From: an uncultured Caryophanales bacterium
GTDB taxonomy: Bacteria; Bacillota_I; Bacilli_A; Acholeplasmatales; Anaeroplasmataceae
Direction: 5' to 3'
Length of the DNA: 5,568 nt
Assembly (NCBI GenBank): GCA_937885165.1
Contig: CAKZZJ010000050.1
Location: 1-5,568 of the forward strand
The notes beneath the pieces are model-generated. The model worked only from the letters and a program-made list of their open reading frames with translations, did not search any database and was not told the origin of the DNA. A program made the translations under genes and the position numbers. Shown here one piece after another: positions 1 to 5,568 of the stretch. Position 1 is the stretch's first letter. Each line of letters starts with the position of its first letter.

Positions 1-18
1 CCTACATAAGATTAATAT

Positions 19-834
19 TTAATAATTTAATTCTTCTATATCTTTAAAATACTTATCATATTCTTTATAAATATCATCAAATATATGAATTTTAAAATAT
101 CTGTGAACATTTTTAACATCCCATTGCTTTATATTATAAACATAGAATGGGAATCTTCTTATACCTTTGTTAAAATGCTTTATAACAGTATCTTTTTTTA
201 TTTTTCTTTGTTCATTAAAACGATAAGGAATAAATTTTTTTGATGTAAGTGATTTATAAATTGCTGTCTGATCAGCAAAAAAATATTTCTTTTCTTTTAA
301 TAAACCTATAGCTTTTTCTAAAAGTTTTGTTTCTTTGATCTTCTTTAAATTTACATATAGAACACCGGAATTAAAATAATCTTTTTTTATCCATCTATGG
401 CCCATATAATCCTTTACTACAGCAAGTTCTACATCCATTATATCAATTTTCTTAAATTCTTCTAATGAAGATACAGCCATAGTATCACAATCAAGATAAA
501 TTAAATAATCAGTATCTATTACTTTATCTAACAGAAGACGGATTAGTGATGCTGGAGCGTAAATTGGGTTTTTATTTGGTGTAGATTCAAATGTTTTAAT
601 AAATTCATCTGATACATCATAATAACTCATTTCTGATTCTTCGCTTTTTTCTTTAACAACCTTATAAAGCCTTTCAAATCTTTCTTTTTCTAATTTATGA
701 GTATTCCCCCATGGTATTTCAATAGTCATAATATGAAAATGTATAGGTTCTTTTGTGGTTTTTAGGATAGATAATATATTTAGTGCCATACCACGAAACA
801 TATTATTATCACCAGTTAACAAAACATCAATCAT
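19..834 (-). CDS. Glycosyltransferase family 8 (GT8-type) protein
   Basis: This is a 271-residue protein that probably transfers a sugar from a nucleotide-sugar donor to an acceptor I cannot identify. Seen: an N-terminal donor-site pattern (LLTGDNN at about 5-11, then a helix ending NILSIL), a metal-binding DxD as YLDCDT (Asp115, Asp117), the family block FNSGVLYVNL (154-163), DQTAIY (188-193), and a C-terminal His220 in IKHFNKG. This order matches GT8, the LgtC/glycogenin-like retaining transferases with a GT-A fold. The length is usual for a bacterial GT8 core. There is no signal peptide or clear membrane helix, so it is probably cytosolic or peripheral. The C-terminus is rich in Lys, Tyr and Phe. 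The start is supported by GGAG 7 nt upstream, just before the preceding gene's stop codon, which implies translational coupling to the flippase-like gene. Function in envelope glycan or glycolipid synthesis is inferred from that pairing. The family call is firm; the substrate is unknown. Confidence 0.9.
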   Translation of the reverse strand: MIDVLLTGDNNMFRGMALNILSILKTTKEPIHFHIMTIEIPWGNTHKLEKERFERLYKVVKEKSEESEMSYYDVSDEFIKTFESTPNKNPIYAPASLIRLLLDKVIDTDYLIYLDCDTMAVSSLEEFKKIDIMDVELAVVKDYMGHRWIKKDYFNSGVLYVNLKKIKETKLLEKAIGLLKEKKYFFADQTAIYKSLTSKKFIPYRFNEQRKIKKDTVIKHFNKGIRRFPFYVYNIKQWDVKNVHRYFKIHIFDDIYKEYDKYFKDIEELNY

Positions 835-845
835 AATGTTACTCC
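835..845 (-). promoter_or_regulatory. Coupled ribosome binding site for the GT8 gene
   Basis: On the minus strand GGAG (842-845) is followed directly by the TAA stop of the flippase-like gene and, 7 nt after GGAG, by the ATG of the GT8 gene. The binding site therefore lies inside the last codons of the upstream gene. This fixes the GT8 start and suggests the two proteins are made together. Confidence 0.75.
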
Positions 846-1936
846 ATATTATTTTTCTTTCTTCTTTTTACAATAATCTCATATGTTATATATGTTATAA
901 AACTTAATACCATCAGTAAATAATATGTTAAAAAACGCCATACTATCATACCTGCATTTGCGATATCATCTGTAACACCTGCAAATGATGTGAAAATCAT
1001 CATGAATGCAAATTCTATACCACCCATTCCTCCTGGCGTTGGCACCCATACCATTGTTGTTATAGCAAATGATGATGCAAGTATTATAAATATCAAATCT
1101 GATATATTAAGATCTACACCTAGCGCCTTTAAAGCAAAATAAGGAATAGAATAATAAAAAGAAAGTGATATTCCTCTTAATAATATCGACATGACAAATG
1201 CAAATTTATGAGATAATATTTCTTTTGAAGCTAGTTGATAATTATCACAATATTCAATAAATTTAGGTAAAGCTTTATCAATAAGTTTTTTCAAAAATTT
1301 TATTTTACCAAGCAATGTTAGTAACTTTACTAAAATGTTTTTTACCTTCTTTGATACAGCAAGCATTATTATAAAAAATAATGTAAATAAATTCATAAAG
1401 AAGCCTAAAATTATTATCCATAATGTTCTACCATCAAAATTCTTACTGAAATCACCAAAAAAGAATAATGATGATATTGCATAAGCATTAGTAGCTATCA
1501 TAAAGGCAATAAAATTAGTTAGTACCATACCGGTTGCTGTAGAGGCATCTACTCCACTTTGTGTATACAGATATATCTGAATTGGCTGACCCCCACTCGA
1601 AAATGGTGTAATAGCATTAAAGAAATGCTCACTTGCGCCAATTAAGAAGCTATCCTTTTTCTTCACCTTAATTTTATTACTCCTACCAATTAACATAAGT
1701 GATAATGGCCAGGTAATTAAATATAAGATAAGCATAGCAATAGCTATCCATAAATAATTACTATCTATATGTGAAATAAGCTCCATTGTTTTATTAAAGT
1801 CACTTACATTAATAAGTATTACAACAACAATTGCTGTAATTAATAAAACAAGCAAAATAAGACCTATGACTTTCTTTTTGCTCATGGGTTTATTATTATT
1901 CTTATTTTCTTTTAATTCTTCTTTTTCTTCATTCAT
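839..1936 (-). CDS. Flippase-like polytopic membrane protein (LPG_synthase_TM / UPF0104 family)
   Basis: This is a 365-residue integral membrane protein. Seen: a charged N-terminal tail (1-21, rich in Glu, Asn and Lys), then hydrophobic segments at roughly 22-43, 60-84, 134-158, 172-194, 245-268, 280-300 and 328-354. The family's conserved blocks are present: ITPFSSGGQPIQ (109-120) and VPTPGGMGGIE (298-308), followed by a Trp-Arg pair (333-334). These are hallmarks of the LPG_synthase_TM/UPF0104 family, which includes the flippase half of MprF and archaeal AglD-like proteins. The cytosolic aminoacyl-transferase half of MprF is absent, so this is not a complete lysyl-phosphatidylglycerol synthase. 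It is first in a two-gene operon with a GT8 transferase. By inference it moves or presents a lipid-linked or glycolipid substrate. A good promoter lies about 60 nt upstream. The ribosome binding site is weak (AAAGATG at most), yet the only nearby alternative, Met18, also lacks one, so I keep this start. Confidence 0.9.
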   Translation of the reverse strand: MNEEKEELKENKNNNKPMSKKKVIGLILLVLLITAIVVVILINVSDFNKTMELISHIDSNYLWIAIAMLILYLITWPLSLMLIGRSNKIKVKKKDSFLIGASEHFFNAITPFSSGGQPIQIYLYTQSGVDASTATGMVLTNFIAFMIATNAYAISSLFFFGDFSKNFDGRTLWIIILGFFMNLFTLFFIIMLAVSKKVKNILVKLLTLLGKIKFLKKLIDKALPKFIEYCDNYQLASKEILSHKFAFVMSILLRGISLSFYYSIPYFALKALGVDLNISDLIFIILASSFAITTMVWVPTPGGMGGIEFAFMMIFTSFAGVTDDIANAGMIVWRFLTYYLLMVLSFITYITYEIIVKRRKKNNME

Positions 1937-1994
1937 TTATTTGCATCTTTCTTAATAATTAAAATATCTTATAAATGTCTTCCCTTAACAATGT

Positions 1995-2023
1995 ATTATA
2001 CTATATATAAAATTTTTTTTCAA
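1995..2023 (-). promoter_or_regulatory. Sigma-A type promoter for the flippase-GT8 operon
   Basis: On the minus strand there is a -35 box TTGAAA (2023-2018), a 17-nt spacer and a perfect -10 box TATAAT (2000-1995). A run of A residues starts within the -35 box and fills the first half of the spacer. Transcription should start near 1987-1988, giving a leader of about 52 nt before the ATG at 1936. It sits just downstream of the terminator of the preceding unit, so it starts an independent transcription unit. Confidence 0.8.
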
Positions 2024-2046
2024 AGAATATGTGACTTTTCATTGTA

Positions 2047-2110
2047 AAATAAAAACGATGCTTATATAAGCCATAATCATATGCATTAGCTTATAAACAT
2101 CGTTTTATTT
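2047..2110 (-). terminator. Long AT-flanked hairpin, probable terminator (possibly bidirectional)
   Basis: An interrupted inverted repeat. The outer arms CGATG (2056-2060) and CATCG (2098-2102) are flanked by A-rich sequence on the left and T-rich on the right, which extends the pairing. The inner arms TATAAGC (2065-2071) and GCTTATA (2089-2095) close a 17-nt loop that is itself nearly palindromic. Read on the minus strand, the stem is followed by TTTTTATTTT, suiting intrinsic termination 12 nt after the 106-residue gene. Read on the plus strand it is followed by TTTTATTT, so it could also stop antisense transcripts. The stem is imperfect and AT-rich, so its strength is uncertain. Confidence 0.7.
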
Positions 2111-2121
2111 CATTAAGTATT

Positions 2122-2442
2122 TTAATATGTTATTATAGCAGATACTATTGATATTATTGTCATAATAAGAAAATACCCGAAAAGTATTTTAGTACCTAAA
2201 GAATGTGCTTTTAGTTCTTCTTCATCAAGTTTTTCTTTATTTAATTGTTTTGTATATTTAATTCTAGAAAAATGACTGGCTCTCATATTGATGAAAAGCA
2301 AAATTAATACAGTTGCAACTATAAATGTAACAGGTAATAAATCATTTCTATCAAATGCTAAAACTAATATTAATCCTACAGCAGCTGCAATAATTGTATA
2401 TCCAGTGATAAAATAAATTAATTTCTTTTGTTTATTAAGCAT
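2122..2442 (-). CDS. Small three-helix membrane protein, function unknown
   Basis: I do not recognise this 106-residue protein. Seen: a short basic N-terminus (KQKK), hydrophobic segments at about 8-30, 35-52 and 84-105, and a charged 30-residue stretch between helices two and three (53-82) that starts basic and turns acidic (DEEEL at about 73-77). There is no signal peptide cleavage site, zinc-binding Cys set or catalytic motif. Positive residues suggest that the N-terminus and the charged loop face the cytosol. Its ATG overlaps the end of the upstream ApbE-like gene by 8 nt (ATGCTTAA). AGAGGT lies 8 nt before the ATG inside that gene, so the two are very likely co-translated and may act together. 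It is the last gene of its unit, followed after 12 nt by a probable terminator. The gene is well supported; its role is open. Confidence 0.8.
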   Translation of the reverse strand: MLNKQKKLIYFITGYTIIAAAVGLILVLAFDRNDLLPVTFIVATVLILLFINMRASHFSRIKYTKQLNKEKLDEEELKAHSLGTKILFGYFLIMTIISIVSAIITY

Positions 2443-3652
2443 CCACTTTTACCTCTTGATATTCGTCATTATGAATTGCAATGGTGTATGAACTATCACT
2501 ATAATATATTTTATTACTATCTACCCAAAAATAACTTATATCACTTAGAAACTCGCTTTTGTTTATTTCATCACAAATATATACCTTCTCTAAATTAAGT
2601 GCAATGTCGCTTAAACTTATATTTTTAGATGCCGCAACATAATAATTTGATGCCTCATTTGAGATACCTGTCCTATAATCAACCAAATAAGTTCTTCTGT
2701 CATCTTCTGAATATTGTTTAATATAATTTTTATCTGTAGTATTTATTATAAAGTTTTTCTTTGAAACAATGTTTAGTCTTCCTTGATATTCGAATGATGC
2801 AACATTTTTAGCAACTTTATTGTAATCATATAGATACATCATAAAAGATTCATCACATCCTAAATTGATAGAATAGCCATCAACCGATGTTAGAAAACCA
2901 TACGTGTATTTATAGTTTATAAGTTTATCTGCTATATAATCCATAATAAAAGCATTTTTAAGCCAAGAAAAACTTATAAAGTTTTCTATATCATTTTCTT
3001 GTGCATAATTTAAATAATCCAAAGATATATTGAGCCTAATAATATTATTATCTTTTATTTCGATATTTATTTGACTTTCATCATTAATATATTCAAGAGT
3101 ATTTAAGAAAAACTCATTTATTTCTTCATTATACACTGGATCATAATTTTTAGCATCATTTTCATCAGATGATATTATCGCATCATAATAATCCATGATA
3201 GGACCTAAATATAGTGTCTTGTAACCCTTTGCCTTTTTTAAAGCATCATATAAAAAATCATCAACCAAAATATCTTTATTATAGTTATGATTTATCATAT
3301 AAACATTATTGTAATCTTCATAAGGGCTATAATTATCAAGATTTTTATATGATTTTTCAATTGCTGAAATCGTCATATTTTCTATTGCTTTTTTCTCGTT
3401 TGTTGCATTACCGCTTTTGCCTAAATAATAATTAAGGCTTATGGCTTTATCATTATTTAAAAACCCATAAGATATTGATAAACTTTGCCACCCATCATCA
3501 GTATGAAGCAAAAAATAAAACAATGCAATAACACTACCAACAAATGTTAATAATGCTAAAATCAAAATTACAACTCTTAATTTTATATGTTTACTATTTA
3601 ATTCAACGCTTTTAACAGGTTTTATACCTTTAAAATTATTTTTATTACGCAT
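2435..3652 (-). CDS. Membrane-anchored, divergent ApbE-like (FMN transferase fold) protein, possibly catalytically inactive
   Basis: This is a 405-residue protein with a basic cytosolic tail, one membrane helix at about 26-49 and a large domain predicted outside the cell. No lipobox Cys is seen, unlike many ApbE lipoproteins. The outer domain follows ApbE order: SISYGF..SLNYYL (58-76), a helix then YSPYEDYNNVYMIN (108-121), LYLGPIMDYYD (147-157) where ApbE has a DxTxGPLxxLW-like motif, EEINE (176-180), LKNAFIMDYIADKL (231-244) at the IAKGYAxD position, VDGYSINLG (257-265) near the LGGD region, YLVDYRTG (322-329) at the HILDPxTG position, and SLSDIALN (346-353) at the ADALST position. Known family members use FAD to attach FMN to Thr of partner proteins at the cell surface. 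Here the motif His becomes Tyr322, the Pro becomes Tyr326, the Gly-Gly is lost and the final Ser/Thr becomes Asn353, though Asp325, Thr328, Gly329 and Asp349 remain. I infer an ApbE fold with altered or lost activity. Start: GGTGAT lies 3 nt upstream of the ATG. Confidence 0.65.
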   Translation of the reverse strand: MRNKNNFKGIKPVKSVELNSKHIKLRVVILILALLTFVGSVIALFYFLLHTDDGWQSLSISYGFLNNDKAISLNYYLGKSGNATNEKKAIENMTISAIEKSYKNLDNYSPYEDYNNVYMINHNYNKDILVDDFLYDALKKAKGYKTLYLGPIMDYYDAIISSDENDAKNYDPVYNEEINEFFLNTLEYINDESQINIEIKDNNIIRLNISLDYLNYAQENDIENFISFSWLKNAFIMDYIADKLINYKYTYGFLTSVDGYSINLGCDESFMMYLYDYNKVAKNVASFEYQGRLNIVSKKNFIINTTDKNYIKQYSEDDRRTYLVDYRTGISNEASNYYVAASKNISLSDIALNLEKVYICDEINKSEFLSDISYFWVDSNKIYYSDSSYTIAIHNDEYQEVKVDA

Positions 3653-3673
3653 AGAATCACCATTTAGAAATAA

Positions 3674-3705
3674 GAGTCTAGAGATTATCTAGACTCGATT
3701 TTTTT
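3674..3705 (-). terminator. Perfect 9-bp hairpin terminator after oppF (bidirectional)
   Basis: GAGTCTAGA (3674-3682) and TCTAGACTC (3688-3696) form a perfect 9-bp stem with a 5-nt loop. It begins 8 nt beyond the oppF stop codon. On the minus strand the stem is preceded by seven A residues and followed by a modest TTATTTCT tract. On the plus strand it is followed by seven T residues, the stronger tract. The next gene's ATG is only 21 nt past the stem, so either termination is partial or the next gene's transcript starts within or very near the hairpin. Confidence 0.8.
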
Positions 3706-5044
3706 ATACTAACGCGAATAATAGAGCTATGATATATATCAATACTATAATACCAAATACAATAAATCCTGCAATAGTTCCACTTTTGTAAGCTTTATAA
3801 TTCCTAATATAATTTTTATTTTTAGAAACTAACCATAAAATTAAACCAATAATTGGAAATATAAATGCCAAAACAGAATAAGCAAAGCTTCCTGTGTCAT
3901 GTAAAGGGGTATTTAAAATATCCTCCTCTTTAATTTCGGTAGCACTATTTAATTGTTCCAACTCATATTTTTTCTTTTCTTCATCAGATAATATTGTTAT
4001 AGATTTAGGAGTATTACCAGATTCTCTAATTGCTTTATATTCTTCGATTTCTTTTTTGTTTCCGTAAATCAAATGTCCATGTCCAATATCTACCAATTCA
4101 GGCTTGTCTTCTTCATAGTTATGAATGCTTGGATCATAAGTAAACAATACCTTGTTTTTTTCTAATTTTGGATCTGGAATAGGTATAGCTGAAATTAATG
4201 ATCTAGTATATGGATGAAGTGGAAATTGGAATAACTCTTCTGCCTCAGCTATTTCTACTATATCACCCTTGTAAATAACACCTATACGATCAGAGATAAA
4301 TCTAACAATTGATAAGTCATGAGCTATAAACAAACATGTTAAGTTTCTTTCAGCCTTAAATTTATTAAGCAAATTAAGTATTTGAGCACGTATTGAAACA
4401 TCAAGTGCTGAAATAGGTTCATCAGCTACAATTAATTCTGGTTCCATAATGATAGCTCTTGCAATACCAATCCTTTGACGTTGTCCACCAGAAAATTCAT
4501 GTGGATAACGAGTTAAATGTTCTGGAAGTAATCCGACTTCTTTAATTATATTTTCTACCTTGTTTACTCTATCAGCTTCTGATTCATAAAGATGGAAATT
4601 ATATAAACCTTCAGATATTATGTAATCCACTGTTGCACGTTCATTAAGTGAGGCCGCCGGATCCTGAAATACCATTTGAATATTTCTGATAACTTCTCTA
4701 TCTAGACTATGTGATATTTTTCCAGATATTTTTACACCCTTATACTGGATTTCTCCAGCAGCAAGTGGATTAACTCTAATTACAGCCCTACCTATTGTTG
4801 TTTTACCAGAACCAGATTCACCAACTAAAGAGAATGTTTCACCTTTATATATATCAAAACTAGCATTTTTTACTGCCTTAACTGCTTTATCCCTTTTACC
4901 GAATGTGATATCAACATTTTTTAAGGATAATAATATTTCTTTTCCATTTTCAGCTATAGGACCATGTTCCGGCAGATGGTGAACTATATTTTTTTTATTT
5001 AAGGAAGTTTCTAGATTTTCTTCTTTTTCTTTTACACTTTCCAT
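3704..5044 (-). CDS. oppF: Oligopeptide ABC transporter ATPase OppF with a C-terminal two-helix membrane domain
   Basis: This is one of the two ATPases that power import of short peptides by an OppABCDF-type transporter. Seen in its 446 residues: a charged N-terminal extension (1-35), Walker A GESGSGKT (75-82), Q-loop Gln127 in VFQDPAASL, signature FSGGQRQR (184-191), Walker B LIVADEP (204-210), D-loop SALD (212-215) and switch His242. The nucleotide-binding site looks complete and active. The peptide-transporter C-terminal region follows (HPYTRSLISAIP 277-288, then GHGHLIYG 321-328 typical of Gram-positive OppF/AmiF). Family members usually stop soon after this. Here a charged linker (about 340-382) leads to DTGSFAYSVLAFIFP and two hydrophobic segments (about 388-407 and 422-445), which resemble small stand-alone membrane domains of Firmicutes. 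The gene lies 9 nt after oppD and has a strong Shine-Dalgarno; a hairpin follows. The ATPase call is very firm. Peptide import rather than another solute is inferred from the subfamily. Confidence 0.93.
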   Translation of the reverse strand: MESVKEKEENLETSLNKKNIVHHLPEHGPIAENGKEILLSLKNVDITFGKRDKAVKAVKNASFDIYKGETFSLVGESGSGKTTIGRAVIRVNPLAAGEIQYKGVKISGKISHSLDREVIRNIQMVFQDPAASLNERATVDYIISEGLYNFHLYESEADRVNKVENIIKEVGLLPEHLTRYPHEFSGGQRQRIGIARAIIMEPELIVADEPISALDVSIRAQILNLLNKFKAERNLTCLFIAHDLSIVRFISDRIGVIYKGDIVEIAEAEELFQFPLHPYTRSLISAIPIPDPKLEKNKVLFTYDPSIHNYEEDKPELVDIGHGHLIYGNKKEIEEYKAIRESGNTPKSITILSDEEKKKYELEQLNSATEIKEEDILNTPLHDTGSFAYSVLAFIFPIIGLILWLVSKNKNYIRNYKAYKSGTIAGFIVFGIIVLIYIIALLFALV

Positions 5045-5056
5045 ATTTCCTCCCTA
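5045..5056 (-). promoter_or_regulatory. Strong Shine-Dalgarno of oppF overlapping the oppD stop codon
   Basis: On the minus strand AGGGAGG (5055-5049) lies 4 nt before the oppF ATG, and the TAG stop of oppD (5056-5054) overlaps its first bases. This fixes the oppF start and implies that ribosomes finishing oppD re-initiate on oppF, keeping the two ATPases in balance. Confidence 0.85.
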
Positions 5057-5568
5057 AATATTAAATACCTTTAATAATTTATTATGTATATCATTAATTA
5101 TTTCAGGTTTTTCTACCTTTGGCGCTCTTGGATCTAAAAGCCATGTCTTAGCATAATGATCTTCAGTAATTTTAAACATTGGCGAATCTTTTAATGTATC
5201 AATTTTTAAAGCATATGGATTACGTGGCGCAAAAGGATCACCAACAATCTTATTATAAAGAGATGGTGGAGTACCGCTAATTGAATACAACTCAGTACCT
5301 CGTTCAGCAAGCTGTGGCATAGATGATAAAAGTGCCCATGTATATGGATGACGAGGGTCATAGAATATATCTTCACATGTACCAATCTCAACAACTTGTC
5401 CTGCATATAATACTGCTACTCTATCAGCAATATTTGCAACAACACCTAAATCGTGGGTTATAAATACTATTGTATAATTGAATTCCTTTTGTAAATCCTT
5501 AATAAGTTTTAAAATTTGCGCCTGGATTGTAACATCTAGAGCAGTTGTTGGCTCATCACAAATTAATA
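5054..5568 (-). CDS. oppD: Oligopeptide ABC transporter ATPase OppD, C-terminal part (5' end outside window)
   Basis: The reading frame stays open from the window edge (first full codon at 5566) to a TAG at 5054-5056, giving the last 170 residues. It opens at Walker B plus D-loop (LICDEPTTALD), so Walker A, Q-loop and signature lie outside the window. The switch His follows in ITHDLGVVA (codon 5453-5455), then ADRVAVLYAG and HPYTWALLSSMP, the peptide-transporter C-terminal region. The tail has GTPPSLYNKIVGDPFAPRNP and HYAKTWLLDPRAP, typical of Gram-positive OppD/AmiE. It pairs with OppF to form the ATPase dimer beneath the OppB/OppC channel. The Cys residues that many enterobacterial-type homologues carry around the FAPR motif are Asp and Asn here, so no iron-sulfur site is expected. 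The start often assigned at 5320 is an internal Met; the true start is beyond 5568. No defect is seen in the visible part. Confidence 0.93.
   Translation of the reverse strand, partial: LICDEPTTALDVTIQAQILKLIKDLQKEFNYTIVFITHDLGVVANIADRVAVLYAGQVVEIGTCEDIFYDPRHPYTWALLSSMPQLAERGTELYSISGTPPSLYNKIVGDPFAPRNPYALKIDTLKDSPMFKITEDHYAKTWLLDPRAPKVEKPEIINDIHNKLLKVFNI

Noticed and set aside
1..18. Possible terminator after the GT8 gene
   Set aside because: Only 18 nt of downstream sequence are available and no inverted repeat is visible in them.
839..1936. Complete MprF lysyl-phosphatidylglycerol synthase
   Set aside because: Only the transmembrane flippase-like part is present; the roughly 300-residue cytosolic aminoacyl-transferase domain is missing and the next gene is a GT8 transferase.
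3214..3435. Open frame of 73 codons on the plus strand
   Set aside because: It lies fully antisense to the ApbE-like gene, its protein is rich in Tyr, His and Leu without any recognisable domain, and it is explained as a chance shadow of the real frame.
3704..3906. OppF C-terminal helices as a separate gene
   Set aside because: The frame is continuous with the ATPase, and I see no start codon with a ribosome binding site at the junction.
5054..5320. Independent 88-residue gene starting at the ATG at 5320
   Set aside because: The same frame continues without a stop to the window edge and encodes the OppD nucleotide-binding domain upstream, so this is an internal Met of oppD.
5206..5406. Minus-strand open frame of 66 codons overlapping oppD
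   Set aside because: It is in another frame across a conserved OppD region whose own frame has Walker B, switch His and C-terminal motifs; the product has no recognisable features.

Overview
This is a low-GC window in which every gene I can support lies on the minus strand, so the reading order runs from high to low coordinates. The AT-rich composition, the Gram-positive style OppD/OppF, the purine-rich Shine-Dalgarno sites and a textbook sigma-A type promoter point to a low-GC Firmicutes/Tenericutes-type bacterium. Trp is encoded by TGG at a position I checked in oppF. I cannot name a species.

Layout in transcription order: (1) The end of an oligopeptide ABC importer operon. It holds the 3' part of oppD (cut by the window edge at 5568) and a complete oppF, 9 nt apart, with the oppF Shine-Dalgarno overlapping the oppD stop codon. 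A perfect 9-bp hairpin follows at 3674-3696. (2) A two-gene unit: a 405-residue membrane-anchored protein whose sequence pattern follows the FAD:protein FMN transferase (ApbE) fold but lacks several catalytic or FAD-site residues, and a 106-residue three-helix membrane protein that overlaps it by 8 nt. A long hairpin flanked by A- and T-rich tracts (about 2047-2110) ends this unit. (3) A promoter with a TTGAAA box, 17-nt spacer and TATAAT box (1995-2023) drives a third unit: a polytopic flippase-like protein of the LPG-synthase TM/UPF0104 family and, 4 nt later, a GT8-type glycosyltransferase that ends 18 nt from the window edge.

Working picture: unit 1 supplies the two ATPases of a peptide importer; unit 2 encodes two envelope proteins of unknown role; unit 3 looks like a small cell-envelope glycan or glycolipid cassette (transferase plus membrane partner). 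The two most unusual items are the two-helix membrane domain at the C-terminus of OppF, an otherwise peripheral ATPase, and the apparently degenerate ApbE-like protein paired with a small membrane protein. I see no RNA genes, CRISPR, insertion sequences or phage genes. There is no gene-free stretch over 300 bases; the largest gap is 185 nt (1937-2121) and is filled by the hairpin and the promoter.
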